From assembly GCA_963802915.1 (NCBI GenBank), contig CAWDKQ010000010.1:62001-126000 (forward strand): a stretch of 64,000 nt of DNA, given 5' to 3'. A program made the translations under genes and the position numbers. This stretch comes from JAICMB01 sp963802915 (GTDB lineage: Bacteria; Acidobacteriota; Terriglobia; Bryobacterales; Bryobacteraceae). Positions within the stretch are counted from its first letter, which is position 1, and every line of letters begins with the position of its first letter. Below, piece after piece: positions 15,383 to 24,127 of this stretch. The notes under the pieces were generated by a model that saw nothing but the letters and a program-made list of their open reading frames with translations, was not told where the DNA came from and searched no databases.

Positions 15383-18073
15383 TTAAGCGATCGTCAGCGT
15401 CTCCCCAGCGCTAGCCTGGATATCTTCCTTAAGATGGACCTGCCACAGCGCCGCATCGTTCCGACGGGCTTCGAACGCCAGATCGCGGCCGGCGAGCGTG
15501 ATCTTTCGAGGCTGAGGGGAGCCTTCCCGCGCGGGCAGCAAAACATCACGGAGACGAAGCGAACCGTCTTCCACTTTCAGCGCAAACGACGCGCCCTGAT
15601 GGAAGTTGCCCCATGCCGACGCCGTCGACCAGATGCACTGAAACGGGGAGTGCGCGCGCGGGGTCACACGCAACATGAGGCGCGGCGCGTCGTAGTGGAA
15701 GCCGCTTAACGCGAGCACGCCAGTCCAGGCGGCCATCGCCCGCGCATAATGATGGCCGCACTCGGCCTCGTCCCAGGGATTGCGGAACTTGCCGTCATAG
15801 CGGCGGCGGATGTTCTCGATGCACTCGAGACCTTCGGCGACCATGCCGCGGTAGATCATCAGAGTCGCGGCCTGGTACTCGAAGCCGGTCATCACTTCGG
15901 CGTAATACGGGAAAGGAATTTCCGGCCGCTCGGCCTTGCCATAGTCGCAGATGACGAGAGCCGCTTCATCGTTCAGCGCAAAGGTGCGCTGGACGCAGTC
16001 GTGCTGGGACAGGTTGCGCTTGAAGTTGTAGCGGTAGATCGATTCGAGCGTCTTGCGCACGTGCGCTTCGTTGACTAGCGTTCCGAGGCCGCAGATTTCC
16101 GATTGATATTGCCCGACCAATTGATCCACCAGGCAACCCGCGCCGACCTGATACTCGGGATGCTCGCTGTTGTCCGAGCCCATGTCGCCGACGATGGACG
16201 GGGCGATCTGGTCTTTCTTGAAACCACGAACATGCTGGACGTAGAACTCGCCGTTGAAGAGATTCGCGTCGATCCACTGCGAGCCCTTCTCGAACAACGC
16301 GCGGCACTCATCTGCGAACGGCGCATCGTTTACCGCGTGGGCCATCGCCTCGCAGGCGCGGAGCGCACCGAGATAGTAGATGCCGCACATCGGGTTCGGT
16401 CCGTAGAACTCGACGTCGTAGGTGTTGTGCTGCGGCCCTTGCAGCACGCCGGTCCGCTCCGGGTCCCAGCCCGTAGCCATCCAGGCGAACTCCATGGCTT
16501 TACGCGTCCGAGGCCACATCTGATCGAGCCAGGCGGAGTCGCCCGACAGGCGCCAGTCGAGGTAGACCTTCATGATCTGGCCCATCTGCCCGTCGGCCGC
16601 GGCGAAGCCAAAACGACCCGTGCCAGTGGGCAGCGTCTCGCGGAAACGGATCGCACCGTCGTCGTCCATCATCGGACCGAAGGCTGCCTTGCGCAGGCTG
16701 TGGGCGAGCGTCGGAAACAGATGCGCGGTCGACGTCTCATAGTTCCACACATGCGTGCAGGAGCCATGGCAGCACCCGCCCTTGTCGTTCGCGCCTTCGA
16801 AGCCGTGGAACTCGCCGTCGGCAGTGCGGAAGCAGACCTGCGAAACGAGCGTCGAGAGATTGCTCATCGCGGCATCCTTTACTGCGCCTGGCAATGTCGA
16901 ATCGCGCATCGCCTGAACGAACCGGCGCGTCGAGGCTTCGAGCGGCGCGAGATTTTTGGCGAGATGCTCGGCCGCGGCCCAGGAGTCCTTGAATTGGGTG
17001 CAGTAGTAGTTGCCGACGACCGTATTCTCGTAGTCCTTCTCCGCGTGCCAGCCGCAGCGCTTCGGCGTGCGATTGGGGAAATGCCAGGCGAGCACGAAGA
17101 CAATCTCGGTTTCCGCGCGCGGTGCAATCTCTTTGTGAACACACACCGCGCCGACCGCGCTCCGCGGATCGGGCTCGCCCTCGAGCCGGCCCTTGACGGA
17201 GAACTCATCCCAGAATTTCATCGGCGAATTCCACCACCGGCCCTGCGGCCAGCCGCGCCAGATGCTCACGTCACCATCGCCGAGAGCCGCCAACGTGAAA
17301 TCGCCATAGATGGGATTGTCGGAGGAGAGCGCGGGATTGGTCATCACGAGGCCACGCAATCCAGCGGAGTCGCGCCGCTCATTCGTGCGAATGTCGACGG
17401 GCGGACGCGCCACGTCTGGATCGACATACTCGCGCAGGGGATTGTCGATGGAGAAGCAGAGGCCCACCTGCGCGGCTACTGGATTGTGGTTGACGATCTT
17501 ATAACGCAAAACGGCGGCGGGCAAACCAGAAGCGTCGGCATCGAGGGGGAAGAAGGGCGTAAAGGCTTCGAGCGAGAGCTTCACCGGCAGGCGGCGGTCC
17601 GTGAAGTCGATATGCGCCATTGGGTACGCGCCGGTGAATACCGCGGAGTCGAGCCGTTGGAGGCCCGGCGAATTGTTCGAACCGAGACCGGACGAGCCTT
17701 CGTAGGGTGCGCCAATGCGCGACTCGGCCACCTTCGCGACCGGCTTCTTGCCCTCCAGTTGGGCCCAGATCGAAGCGTAGGCGTAAGGCGGCGCGTTGCC
17801 TTTCTCCGGCCGGTTAAAGATCTCCCAGTCGCGTAACTGGCCCCGGCCACCGAGTGCGATGGAGCCGGCGCCGATGCCGCCGAGTGGGAACGCGATCATC
17901 GAGAGCTGGTCGCCGGTAAATTTTCGCGGCCAGCTCACGGGAACCGGAGTTGTGGCCGAACTCGCGGCCGGCTTGGTTGCGGGCGTGGTACCAGGTGCGA
18001 GCTGCGCAGACGCGGTGGCCACGACGGGCGTCGCACCGACGGCCTTCAGGAACGCACGGCGATTGGATGACAT
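15383..18073 (-). CDS. GH116-family glucosylceramidase-like beta-glycosidase, Tat-exported
   Basis: 896 residues from the ATG at 18073; an in-frame start nine codons upstream is possible, but MSSNRRAFLKAVGA is a clean Tat signal. It has the two-domain layout of bacterial GBA2-like enzymes: an N-terminal beta-sandwich (from FPLGGIGAGSIALGGRGQLRDWEIFNR-like block) and an (alpha/alpha)6 barrel with GSCTHVWNYE and the HNTYDVEFYGPN block, where the nucleophile Glu of the family is expected. Known GH116 activities are beta-glucosidase, beta-xylosidase and glucosylceramidase. It follows the GH172-like gene by 51 bases on the same strand, so the two are probably one transcript. Confidence 0.87.
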   Translation of the reverse strand: MSSNRRAFLKAVGATPVVATASAQLAPGTTPATKPAASSATTPVPVSWPRKFTGDQLSMIAFPLGGIGAGSIALGGRGQLRDWEIFNRPEKGNAPPYAYASIWAQLEGKKPVAKVAESRIGAPYEGSSGLGSNNSPGLQRLDSAVFTGAYPMAHIDFTDRRLPVKLSLEAFTPFFPLDADASGLPAAVLRYKIVNHNPVAAQVGLCFSIDNPLREYVDPDVARPPVDIRTNERRDSAGLRGLVMTNPALSSDNPIYGDFTLAALGDGDVSIWRGWPQGRWWNSPMKFWDEFSVKGRLEGEPDPRSAVGAVCVHKEIAPRAETEIVFVLAWHFPNRTPKRCGWHAEKDYENTVVGNYYCTQFKDSWAAAEHLAKNLAPLEASTRRFVQAMRDSTLPGAVKDAAMSNLSTLVSQVCFRTADGEFHGFEGANDKGGCCHGSCTHVWNYETSTAHLFPTLAHSLRKAAFGPMMDDDGAIRFRETLPTGTGRFGFAAADGQMGQIMKVYLDWRLSGDSAWLDQMWPRTRKAMEFAWMATGWDPERTGVLQGPQHNTYDVEFYGPNPMCGIYYLGALRACEAMAHAVNDAPFADECRALFEKGSQWIDANLFNGEFYVQHVRGFKKDQIAPSIVGDMGSDNSEHPEYQVGAGCLVDQLVGQYQSEICGLGTLVNEAHVRKTLESIYRYNFKRNLSQHDCVQRTFALNDEAALVICDYGKAERPEIPFPYYAEVMTGFEYQAATLMIYRGMVAEGLECIENIRRRYDGKFRNPWDEAECGHHYARAMAAWTGVLALSGFHYDAPRLMLRVTPRAHSPFQCIWSTASAWGNFHQGASFALKVEDGSLRLRDVLLPAREGSPQPRKITLAGRDLAFEARRNDAALWQVHLKEDIQASAGETLTIA

Positions 18074-18124
18074 CCTAATCACGATATCCGATCGGCGCAC
18101 CCTTCGCCATCTCGGAGGGCGGAT

Positions 18125-19099
18125 TTACCATTCGTAAACCCAAACGTAGGTGGTGTAGGTGGTATCAGCAGGGCCGGGCTTCGGACCGTATACCTTGCCA
18201 TCGGCCATCTCGCCGTCCCGGATGGTGAGTCGCAGGCCCGAAGGGAAAAAAATCGGATCGGCCTCGTGGAAGCGATAAGCGGAGAACTCCTTGCCGGGCA
18301 CGACATGCGTCAGCCCCGCGACCGGGGTGTAGTATTTTCCGCGATTGAAATAGTAAGTTCCGAGGAAGTAATCTTCCATGCCGGAAGAAAGCATCAGCGG
18401 CGTTTTGGCGCTGCCCATGTAGGCGCGCACGCAGCTTTCGAGGAATACGAAGTTGGTGCTTTTCGCGGCAATCGTGACCTGATAGAGCGCGCCCGGCCGA
18501 GTGCCGTTGTAGATGTCGAACTCCTCCAGCGGATGAGCGGTGCGGGCCTCGGTCTTGAACAAGCGCAGGCGTGCGTTGTCCGGCAGGCGGACGCCGCCGA
18601 GCGTCACCGGCAAATTCTCGACACCCCGGATGATCCACCAGAAATTGGGATTCTCTTTGTCGTCATTGTGGCGCTCGGCCGTCACACGGACGTTGCGGCC
18701 GAAGGGAATGCGGTAGGTGTTGTAGATGCCGCTCGGCTGACCAGTCTTGCCGATGCGTTCGATGCCCCACGGCGCGGAGTCGTCCTGGAAACCGATGCCG
18801 TGGCCCATCATCAGCTCCATATCGATGGAGGCGCGCGGCTCGTCGTCGACGTAGACACGGATGCGCGTCAGACCGTAATTCTTGAAGTCTCCGCCGAACC
18901 ACATGTGGGTGAGCGCGCCGCGGCCGGAGTAGCGAAAGAGCTCCGTCTCAGTGCCGGCCGGGAGCAGCCGGCCCTCCTTGCCCATGGTGCCGAAGTTCTT
19001 GAGCTGATCGATATCGGCGGCGCGTGCGGCAGCCGAGCCGGCCGCCAGGAGCAAGAGAGCGGTCAGGGAGATGGCGGAGATCGTTTTCAGGGGATGCAT
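18125..19099 (-). CDS. DUF2961/GH172-family protein, secreted
   Basis: 324 residues from the ATG at 19099; a longer frame upstream (to 19183) would put 28 residues before a good signal peptide (MHPLKTISAISLTALLLLAAG). DUF2961 markers include LTHMWFGGDFKNYGLTRIR, MELMMGHGIG and SSGMEDYFLGTYYF, the Glu in the last being a likely catalytic residue. Characterised GH172 members act on difructose dianhydride or alpha-D-arabinofuranosides; the substrate here is unknown. It is immediately upstream of the GH116-like gene and diverges from acetate kinase. Confidence 0.83.
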   Translation of the reverse strand: MHPLKTISAISLTALLLLAAGSAAARAADIDQLKNFGTMGKEGRLLPAGTETELFRYSGRGALTHMWFGGDFKNYGLTRIRVYVDDEPRASIDMELMMGHGIGFQDDSAPWGIERIGKTGQPSGIYNTYRIPFGRNVRVTAERHNDDKENPNFWWIIRGVENLPVTLGGVRLPDNARLRLFKTEARTAHPLEEFDIYNGTRPGALYQVTIAAKSTNFVFLESCVRAYMGSAKTPLMLSSGMEDYFLGTYYFNRGKYYTPVAGLTHVVPGKEFSAYRFHEADPIFFPSGLRLTIRDGEMADGKVYGPKPGPADTTYTTYVWVYEW

Positions 19100-19194
19100 G
19101 GGTAAACCGCTCAATTTTCCGGACGTTTCGTTCACGATAATGTTACCTCTTGCGATCCGCGGCACGCCCTCTAACGGGGACAATAGAAGAACGT

Positions 19195-20439
19195 ATGAAC
19201 GTTCTCATTCTGAACGCCGGCAGTTCCAGCCTGAAATTCCAGGTCATTGCCACTGACCTGGACCGGATCAAGCAAGGGAGTGACCAGCGGCTGTGCCGCG
19301 GACAGGTGGAGCGCATCGGCGGAGAAGCAATCATTACCGTACAGAGTCACGATGGCCCGCGGCGTAAATTGACCGCGCCTATTCGTGATATTTCCGCTGC
19401 CATCGATTACGTGCTGCGCTGGCTCGCTTCGGACCAGTCCGGCCTTGCCGAGATCCGCAATCTCGGCGATATTCACGCTGTTGGACATCGCGTCGTTCAC
19501 GGCGGCGAACTGTTCCACGAATCAGCCATTGTCGACGATCAGGTTGTGAAAGGTATTGAAGACTGCATCGATTTGGCCCCCCTGCACAATCCGAACAACC
19601 TCAAGGGCATCCGCGCGATATGGGAAATAATGGGCCGGACAACGCCTCAGGTTGCGGTGTTCGACACAGCGTTTCATACTTCCATCGCCGAACAAGCTTA
19701 CTTGTACGCGGTGCCCTATCACCTTTATCGCCGACACCGCATCCGCCGCTACGGCTTTCACGGAACGTCCCATCGCTACGTGGCCTATCGCTATCGGGCG
19801 CTCCATCAACTCACCCGCGAGCAAACTCATGTGATTACGCTGCACCTCGGCAACGGTTGTTCCGCCACCGGAATTCGCGGCGGAGCGTCGGTGGACACCT
19901 CAATGGGCATGACACCGCTCGAAGGTTTGGTCATGGGGACGCGCTCGGGCGACCTGGATCCTTCCATCGTCAATCTGATCGCCAGCAAGGAAGGGCTCTC
20001 GCCGCAGGAAGTGGAGACGCTGCTCAATACGCAGTCCGGACTGCTCGGCATCTCCGGATTAACGAACGACATGAAGGTGCTCGAAGAAGAGATGCAAGAG
20101 CACGACGACCGGCGTGTCCGCCTCGCCATTGAGGTGTTCTGTTATCGCGCGCGGAAGTACATCGGCGCCTTGTTAGCGTGTGCCGGAGGCGCCGACGCTG
20201 TGGTCTTCACCGGCGGGATTGGCGAGAACGCACCCGCGGTGAGGGCACGAATCTGCGAGGACATGCAGTGGGCCGGTTTGACCCTGGACGAGGAATTGAA
20301 CTCCCAGACCGTGGGGCGTGAAGGGCGGATCAGCACGGCCGATTCCACGCTTCACGCCTGGGTGATTCCTACGGATGAAGAGCTGCTGATCGCCCGCGAC
20401 ACTGTACGCTGCATCCTGGGTGAGCCGCATCCGTCGTGA
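19195..20439 (+). CDS. ackA: Acetate kinase
   Basis: 414 residues from MNVLILNAGSSSLKF; the in-frame upstream codons are unlikely to be translated. It interconverts acetyl phosphate plus ADP and acetate plus ATP. Conserved blocks include GHRVVHGG, VFDTAFH, RRYGFHGTSHRYV, THVITLHLGNGCSATGI, DTSMGMTPLEGLVMGTRSGDLDP and FTGGIGENA. It converges on the phosphoketolase gene with a 25-base gap. The pair makes a metabolic unit: phosphoketolase supplies acetyl phosphate and AckA draws ATP from it, although they are on opposite strands and cannot share a transcript. Confidence 0.96.
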   Translation: MNVLILNAGSSSLKFQVIATDLDRIKQGSDQRLCRGQVERIGGEAIITVQSHDGPRRKLTAPIRDISAAIDYVLRWLASDQSGLAEIRNLGDIHAVGHRVVHGGELFHESAIVDDQVVKGIEDCIDLAPLHNPNNLKGIRAIWEIMGRTTPQVAVFDTAFHTSIAEQAYLYAVPYHLYRRHRIRRYGFHGTSHRYVAYRYRALHQLTREQTHVITLHLGNGCSATGIRGGASVDTSMGMTPLEGLVMGTRSGDLDPSIVNLIASKEGLSPQEVETLLNTQSGLLGISGLTNDMKVLEEEMQEHDDRRVRLAIEVFCYRARKYIGALLACAGGADAVVFTGGIGENAPAVRARICEDMQWAGLTLDEELNSQTVGREGRISTADSTLHAWVIPTDEELLIARDTVRCILGEPHPS

Positions 20440-20464
20440 TTTTCAGAATGGGCGCGAACAGCGC

Positions 20465-22897
20465 CTAATACGGCCACACCCAGCCGGTGGTCTCGGGGCT
20501 GTCGATGCCGTGTTCGTACGCGTAGCCGCGGCATTCGATCTGGAGATTGCGGAATCGTTCTTTGGCGTGAGCGCCGATCCTCTGGAGCCTCGGCGTCCTG
20601 TCGATGGCGTCGATGGCCAGGCTGAAGCGGTCGATCTCGTTGTTGATGGCCAGTTCCATGGGCGTATTGATGTTGCCCTTCTCTTTATAGCCGCGGACGT
20701 GCATGTTGTGATGGTTGGTCCGGCGATAAGCGAGGCGGTGAATCAACCATGGGTAGCCATGGAAATTGAAGATCACGGGCTTGTCCACCGTAAAGAGCGA
20801 ATCGAAATCGCGGTCGCTCAAGCCGTGCGGATGTTCCGAAGAGGGCTGCAGCCGGAAGAGATCCACGACGTTTATAAAGCGAATCTTGACATCCGGGAAC
20901 GCCTCGCGCAGCAGTACGATCGCAGCCAGCGCCTCCTGCGTGGGAATGTCGCCGGCCGAAGCCATCACGAAGTCGGGTTCGCCGCCTTCATCGTTGCTGG
21001 CCCACTCCCAGATGCCGATGCCCTTGGTGCAGTGTTTGATGGCGGCATCCATGTCCATGAATTGGAGATGCATCTGCTTGTCCGAGACGATGACGTTCAC
21101 GTAGTTCTCGCTTCGCAGGCAGTGATTTGCCACGGAGAGCAGGCAATTCGCGTCGGGCGGCAGATAAATGCGGGTCACCGCGGCGCTCTTGTTTACGACG
21201 ACGTCCAGAAAACCGGGGTCCTGGTGAGTGAAACCGTTGTGATCCTGACGCCACACCGTGGATGTGATCAGCAGGTTCAGCGATGCGATGTCCTGACGCC
21301 ATGACAAGTGGTTGCAGATGGAGAGCCACTTGGCGTGCTGGTTAAACATCGAGTCGATAACGTGGACGAACGCTTCATACGTGGAGAAGAAGCCGTGCCG
21401 GCCGGTTAGTAGATAGCCTTCCAGCATCCCTTCCAGAGTGTGTTCGCTCAGCATCTCCATTACGCGCCCGTCGCGCGCCAGTTCGGTGCCGTCAGCATCT
21501 TCCGGAAAGTACTCTTCGATCCAGAACTTCTTGCTGACTTCGTAGATGGCATCCAGCTTGTTGGAGGTATTTTCGTCGGGTCCAAAGACTCGGAAATTAT
21601 CCATGTTCCGCTTCATCACGTCTCGCAGGTAGTTTCCCAGCGGGCGCGTGTTCTCGGCGGATATTTTTCCGGGTTGACTGACTTCCAGAGCGTACTCGCG
21701 GAAGTCGGGAAGACGCAGCGCGCGCTTCAGGAGTCCGCCGTTGGCGTGAGGATTTGAGCCCATGCGGCGCGCCCCGGTCGGCGCCAGTTCCTTCAGCTCC
21801 GGAATGAGCTTCCCGCTCGCATCGAATAGCTTCTCCGGGTTCTGAGCGTGCATCCATTTCTCAAGAAGGCGAAGGTGCTCGGGGTTCTTCTTCACGTCCG
21901 GCAAAGGAACCTGATGCGCTCGCCAGGAACCCTCCAGGCGATGGCCGCCAACTTCCTCCGGCGCGCTCCATCCTTTAGGAGTCCGTAGAACGATCATCGG
22001 CCAGCGCGGCCGAACAGCCACGCCGGCCGCCCGGGCTTCTTTCCGCAATTGAAGAATCTCTGAAACGCAGTGTTCGGTGGTCGCGGCCATGGCTTGGTGC
22101 ATGCTATCCGGGTCCGATCCCTCTACAAAGTGTGGCGTCCATCCATAACCACGGAACAGGTTTTCGAGTTCCTCATGGCTGACCCGCGCGAGCAGTGTGG
22201 GGTTGTTGATCTTGTAGCCGTTCAGGTGAAGGATTGGAAGCACCGCGCCATCGCGCTGCGGATTGAGGAATTTGTTGATATGCCAGGATGTCGCCAGAGC
22301 CGCGGTTTCCGATTCGCCGTCGCCGACCACTGCCGCGACAATAAACTCCGGGTTGTCGAAAGCAGCGCCGCAAGCGTGCGACAGTACATAACCCAACTCG
22401 CCGCCCTCGTGGATGGAGCCTGGGGTTTCCGGAGTGCAGTGGCTGCCGATTCCGCCGGGGAACGAGAACTGCTTGAAGAACTCGCGCAAGCCCTCTTCGT
22501 CTTCGCTCTTCTCGGGATAGATTTCCGAATAAGTGCCCTCGAGATAGACCGGACCGAGCACGCCGGGAGCCCCGTGTCCCGGACCGGCCAGGAAGATCAT
22601 ATCTAAGTCGAACTTCCGGATTAACCGGTTCATGTGCGCATACACGAACGACAGGCCGGGGCTCGACCCCCAGTGCCCGAGCAGACGATTTTTGATCTGC
22701 TCCGGCTTGAGCGGCTCTTTGAGCAGAGCGTTGTCCAGAAGGTAGATCATTCCAAGGCTGAGGTAATTGCAGGCGGACCACCAGGCGTGGATTTTGCGCA
22801 ATTCCTCGGCGGAGAGCGGCGCTCCGGGTACCGTGGATCGGGCCGGGCCATATGCACTCAGGCCGGCGGGTGTTGCGGGTGCTTTGACGGGATTCAT
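20465..22897 (-). CDS. xfp: Xylulose-5-phosphate/fructose-6-phosphate phosphoketolase
   Basis: 810 residues from the ATG at 22897, which has a strong AAGGAG; an in-frame extension to 22978 lacks one. The enzyme cleaves xylulose 5-phosphate (and often fructose 6-phosphate) with phosphate to acetyl phosphate plus glyceraldehyde 3-phosphate (or erythrose 4-phosphate), using thiamine diphosphate. Visible are GHWGSSPGLSFVYAH (from 74), FLAGPGHGAPG, TPGSIHEGGELGY and the cofactor motif GDGESETAALATSWH (192-206). The C-terminal domain ends with MHVRGYKEKGNINTPMELA. In this setting it would process pentoses released from hemicellulose. Confidence 0.96.
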   Translation of the reverse strand: MNPVKAPATPAGLSAYGPARSTVPGAPLSAEELRKIHAWWSACNYLSLGMIYLLDNALLKEPLKPEQIKNRLLGHWGSSPGLSFVYAHMNRLIRKFDLDMIFLAGPGHGAPGVLGPVYLEGTYSEIYPEKSEDEEGLREFFKQFSFPGGIGSHCTPETPGSIHEGGELGYVLSHACGAAFDNPEFIVAAVVGDGESETAALATSWHINKFLNPQRDGAVLPILHLNGYKINNPTLLARVSHEELENLFRGYGWTPHFVEGSDPDSMHQAMAATTEHCVSEILQLRKEARAAGVAVRPRWPMIVLRTPKGWSAPEEVGGHRLEGSWRAHQVPLPDVKKNPEHLRLLEKWMHAQNPEKLFDASGKLIPELKELAPTGARRMGSNPHANGGLLKRALRLPDFREYALEVSQPGKISAENTRPLGNYLRDVMKRNMDNFRVFGPDENTSNKLDAIYEVSKKFWIEEYFPEDADGTELARDGRVMEMLSEHTLEGMLEGYLLTGRHGFFSTYEAFVHVIDSMFNQHAKWLSICNHLSWRQDIASLNLLITSTVWRQDHNGFTHQDPGFLDVVVNKSAAVTRIYLPPDANCLLSVANHCLRSENYVNVIVSDKQMHLQFMDMDAAIKHCTKGIGIWEWASNDEGGEPDFVMASAGDIPTQEALAAIVLLREAFPDVKIRFINVVDLFRLQPSSEHPHGLSDRDFDSLFTVDKPVIFNFHGYPWLIHRLAYRRTNHHNMHVRGYKEKGNINTPMELAINNEIDRFSLAIDAIDRTPRLQRIGAHAKERFRNLQIECRGYAYEHGIDSPETTGWVWPY

Positions 22898-23121
22898 GCT
22901 TGTTACTCCTTCGACTACTGCGTACAGCTTACTTGTTCGACATGACAATCGGGTTTCAAGGTAATCCTTCCATGGCACGACATGAACCTATCAAGGATCG
23001 AGGGGATCGGATACGCTTGCACGCTAGGCGGAGCGAACCTCATAGGAAACACGGCAGTTGGATCTCCGCCCGATCATGATGCCGGACGAAGTCATCATGG
23101 TCATCGATATCATGGCCGTAT

Positions 23122-24003
23122 ATGAAAACTCCTCAGGCGGGAATATTCGCTCTCGGAACAGCGTCCCATGCCTACCTGGAATTCGATCGGGTGGACTCGA
23201 AGAAAGGAGGCGACCTCATTGCGGCGATTTCGGCAGTCCGTGAGCCAAGGACTACTATTGGCGGAGTGAACCTGGTTGTGGGTTTCAGGCCAGAGCTCTG
23301 GAGCGAAGTTGTTCCCGAGCAGGCGCCCGCGGGCGTACAAGGATTCAACACCGATCTGTTAGGTAAGGATGGGTTTCTCATGCCCGCCACTCAGCATGAC
23401 GCTGTCTTGTGGCTCTCAGGAAGCGCATACGACGTAATCTTCGACGTTGCTCATCGGGCCATAGCCGATCTCAAGGGCTTGGCCACGGTTGCCGATGAGA
23501 CCACGAGCTGGCCTTACAGGCACGATCGCGACCTGACAGGATTCGTCGATGGCACGGAAAATCCCAGTCTCGTCGATGCCCCGGAAGTGGTCCTTATACC
23601 GGACGGAAACCCCGGGGCGTCCGGAACGATCATGTTGATTCAAAAGTGGCTGCACGACACGGCTGCGTGGGAATCGCTTGCGGTGGATCATCAAGAACGC
23701 GTTATGGGAAGGATGAAGGTCGACAGCGTAGAACTGGAGGACAAGCCATCGGACTCGCATGTGGCAAGCACCGACCAGGATCGGTTCGGCAAGATCTTCC
23801 GCCGCAACATGCCATTCGGAAGCGTCACTAGCCACGGCACGATGTTTGTCGGATTTAGCGCCGAACAGAGGCGGCTGTCCACGATGTTGGAAAGCATGGC
23901 GGGCCTGACTACGGGAGTACGGGATGCGCTGACGCGCTACACACGGCCAATCACAGGAGCGTATTACTTCGTCCCGTCAACCGAGAGTCTGCAGAGCACG
24001 TGA
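23122..24003 (+). CDS. DyP-type (YfeX-like) heme peroxidase
   Basis: 293 residues with no signal peptide, so cytoplasmic unless cargo-loaded. The DyP motif GFVDGTEN places the distal Asp at residue 143. His213 (DSHVAS) is the expected proximal heme ligand, and Arg227/228 (FRRNMPFG) the distal arginine. The order and spacing match E. coli YfeX. The family uses hydrogen peroxide to oxidise dyes, phenolics or porphyrins; a role with plant phenolics is only a guess. No encapsulin gene is nearby. It stands alone, with 224 bases of unassigned sequence upstream. Confidence 0.9.
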   Translation: MKTPQAGIFALGTASHAYLEFDRVDSKKGGDLIAAISAVREPRTTIGGVNLVVGFRPELWSEVVPEQAPAGVQGFNTDLLGKDGFLMPATQHDAVLWLSGSAYDVIFDVAHRAIADLKGLATVADETTSWPYRHDRDLTGFVDGTENPSLVDAPEVVLIPDGNPGASGTIMLIQKWLHDTAAWESLAVDHQERVMGRMKVDSVELEDKPSDSHVASTDQDRFGKIFRRNMPFGSVTSHGTMFVGFSAEQRRLSTMLESMAGLTTGVRDALTRYTRPITGAYYFVPSTESLQST

Positions 24004-24074
24004 GGTGCGGCGAGGCGGTGGAGCGATCGGCTAGAAGGCGAGATCACCGTGCGCCGTCTGACAGCACTCTACGC

Positions 24075-24111
24075 AAAACAGGGGCGCTTCGGATATAACC
24101 CGGAGCGCCCC
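24075..24111 (-). terminator. Rho-independent terminator of the TIGR03437 gene
   Basis: Arms 24081-24092 and 24100-24111 pair over 12 bases with one mismatch (GGGGCGCTTCGG against CCGGAGCGCCCC) around a 7-base loop. On the minus strand the hairpin starts 17 bases after the stop at 24128 and is followed by TGTTTT, so it fits the minus-strand gene. No T-run follows it on the plus strand. Confidence 0.75.
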
Positions 24112-24127
24112 TATCCAACGAATCAAG

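Noticed and set aside
16103..17836. 577-codon open frame on the plus strand opposite the GH116 gene
   Set aside because: Arg/Val-rich, no recognisable domain; the opposite frame is a complete GH116 enzyme, so this is a high-GC shadow.
20420..21304. 294-codon open frame opposite phosphoketolase
   Set aside because: Shadow of a well-conserved gene; begins inside the ackA 3' end with no ribosome site.
22898..23121. Gap before the DyP gene checked for RNA genes or regulatory repeats
   Set aside because: Several ATCATG-like words occur, but they have no regular spacing or symmetry and no RNA fold was evident.
23122..24003. DyP as encapsulin cargo
   Set aside because: No encapsulin gene is adjacent and no convincing C-terminal cargo-loading peptide is visible.
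24081..24111. Hairpin considered as an operator for the DyP gene
   Set aside because: It lies downstream of both genes and is followed by a T-run on the minus strand, so a terminator is the better reading.
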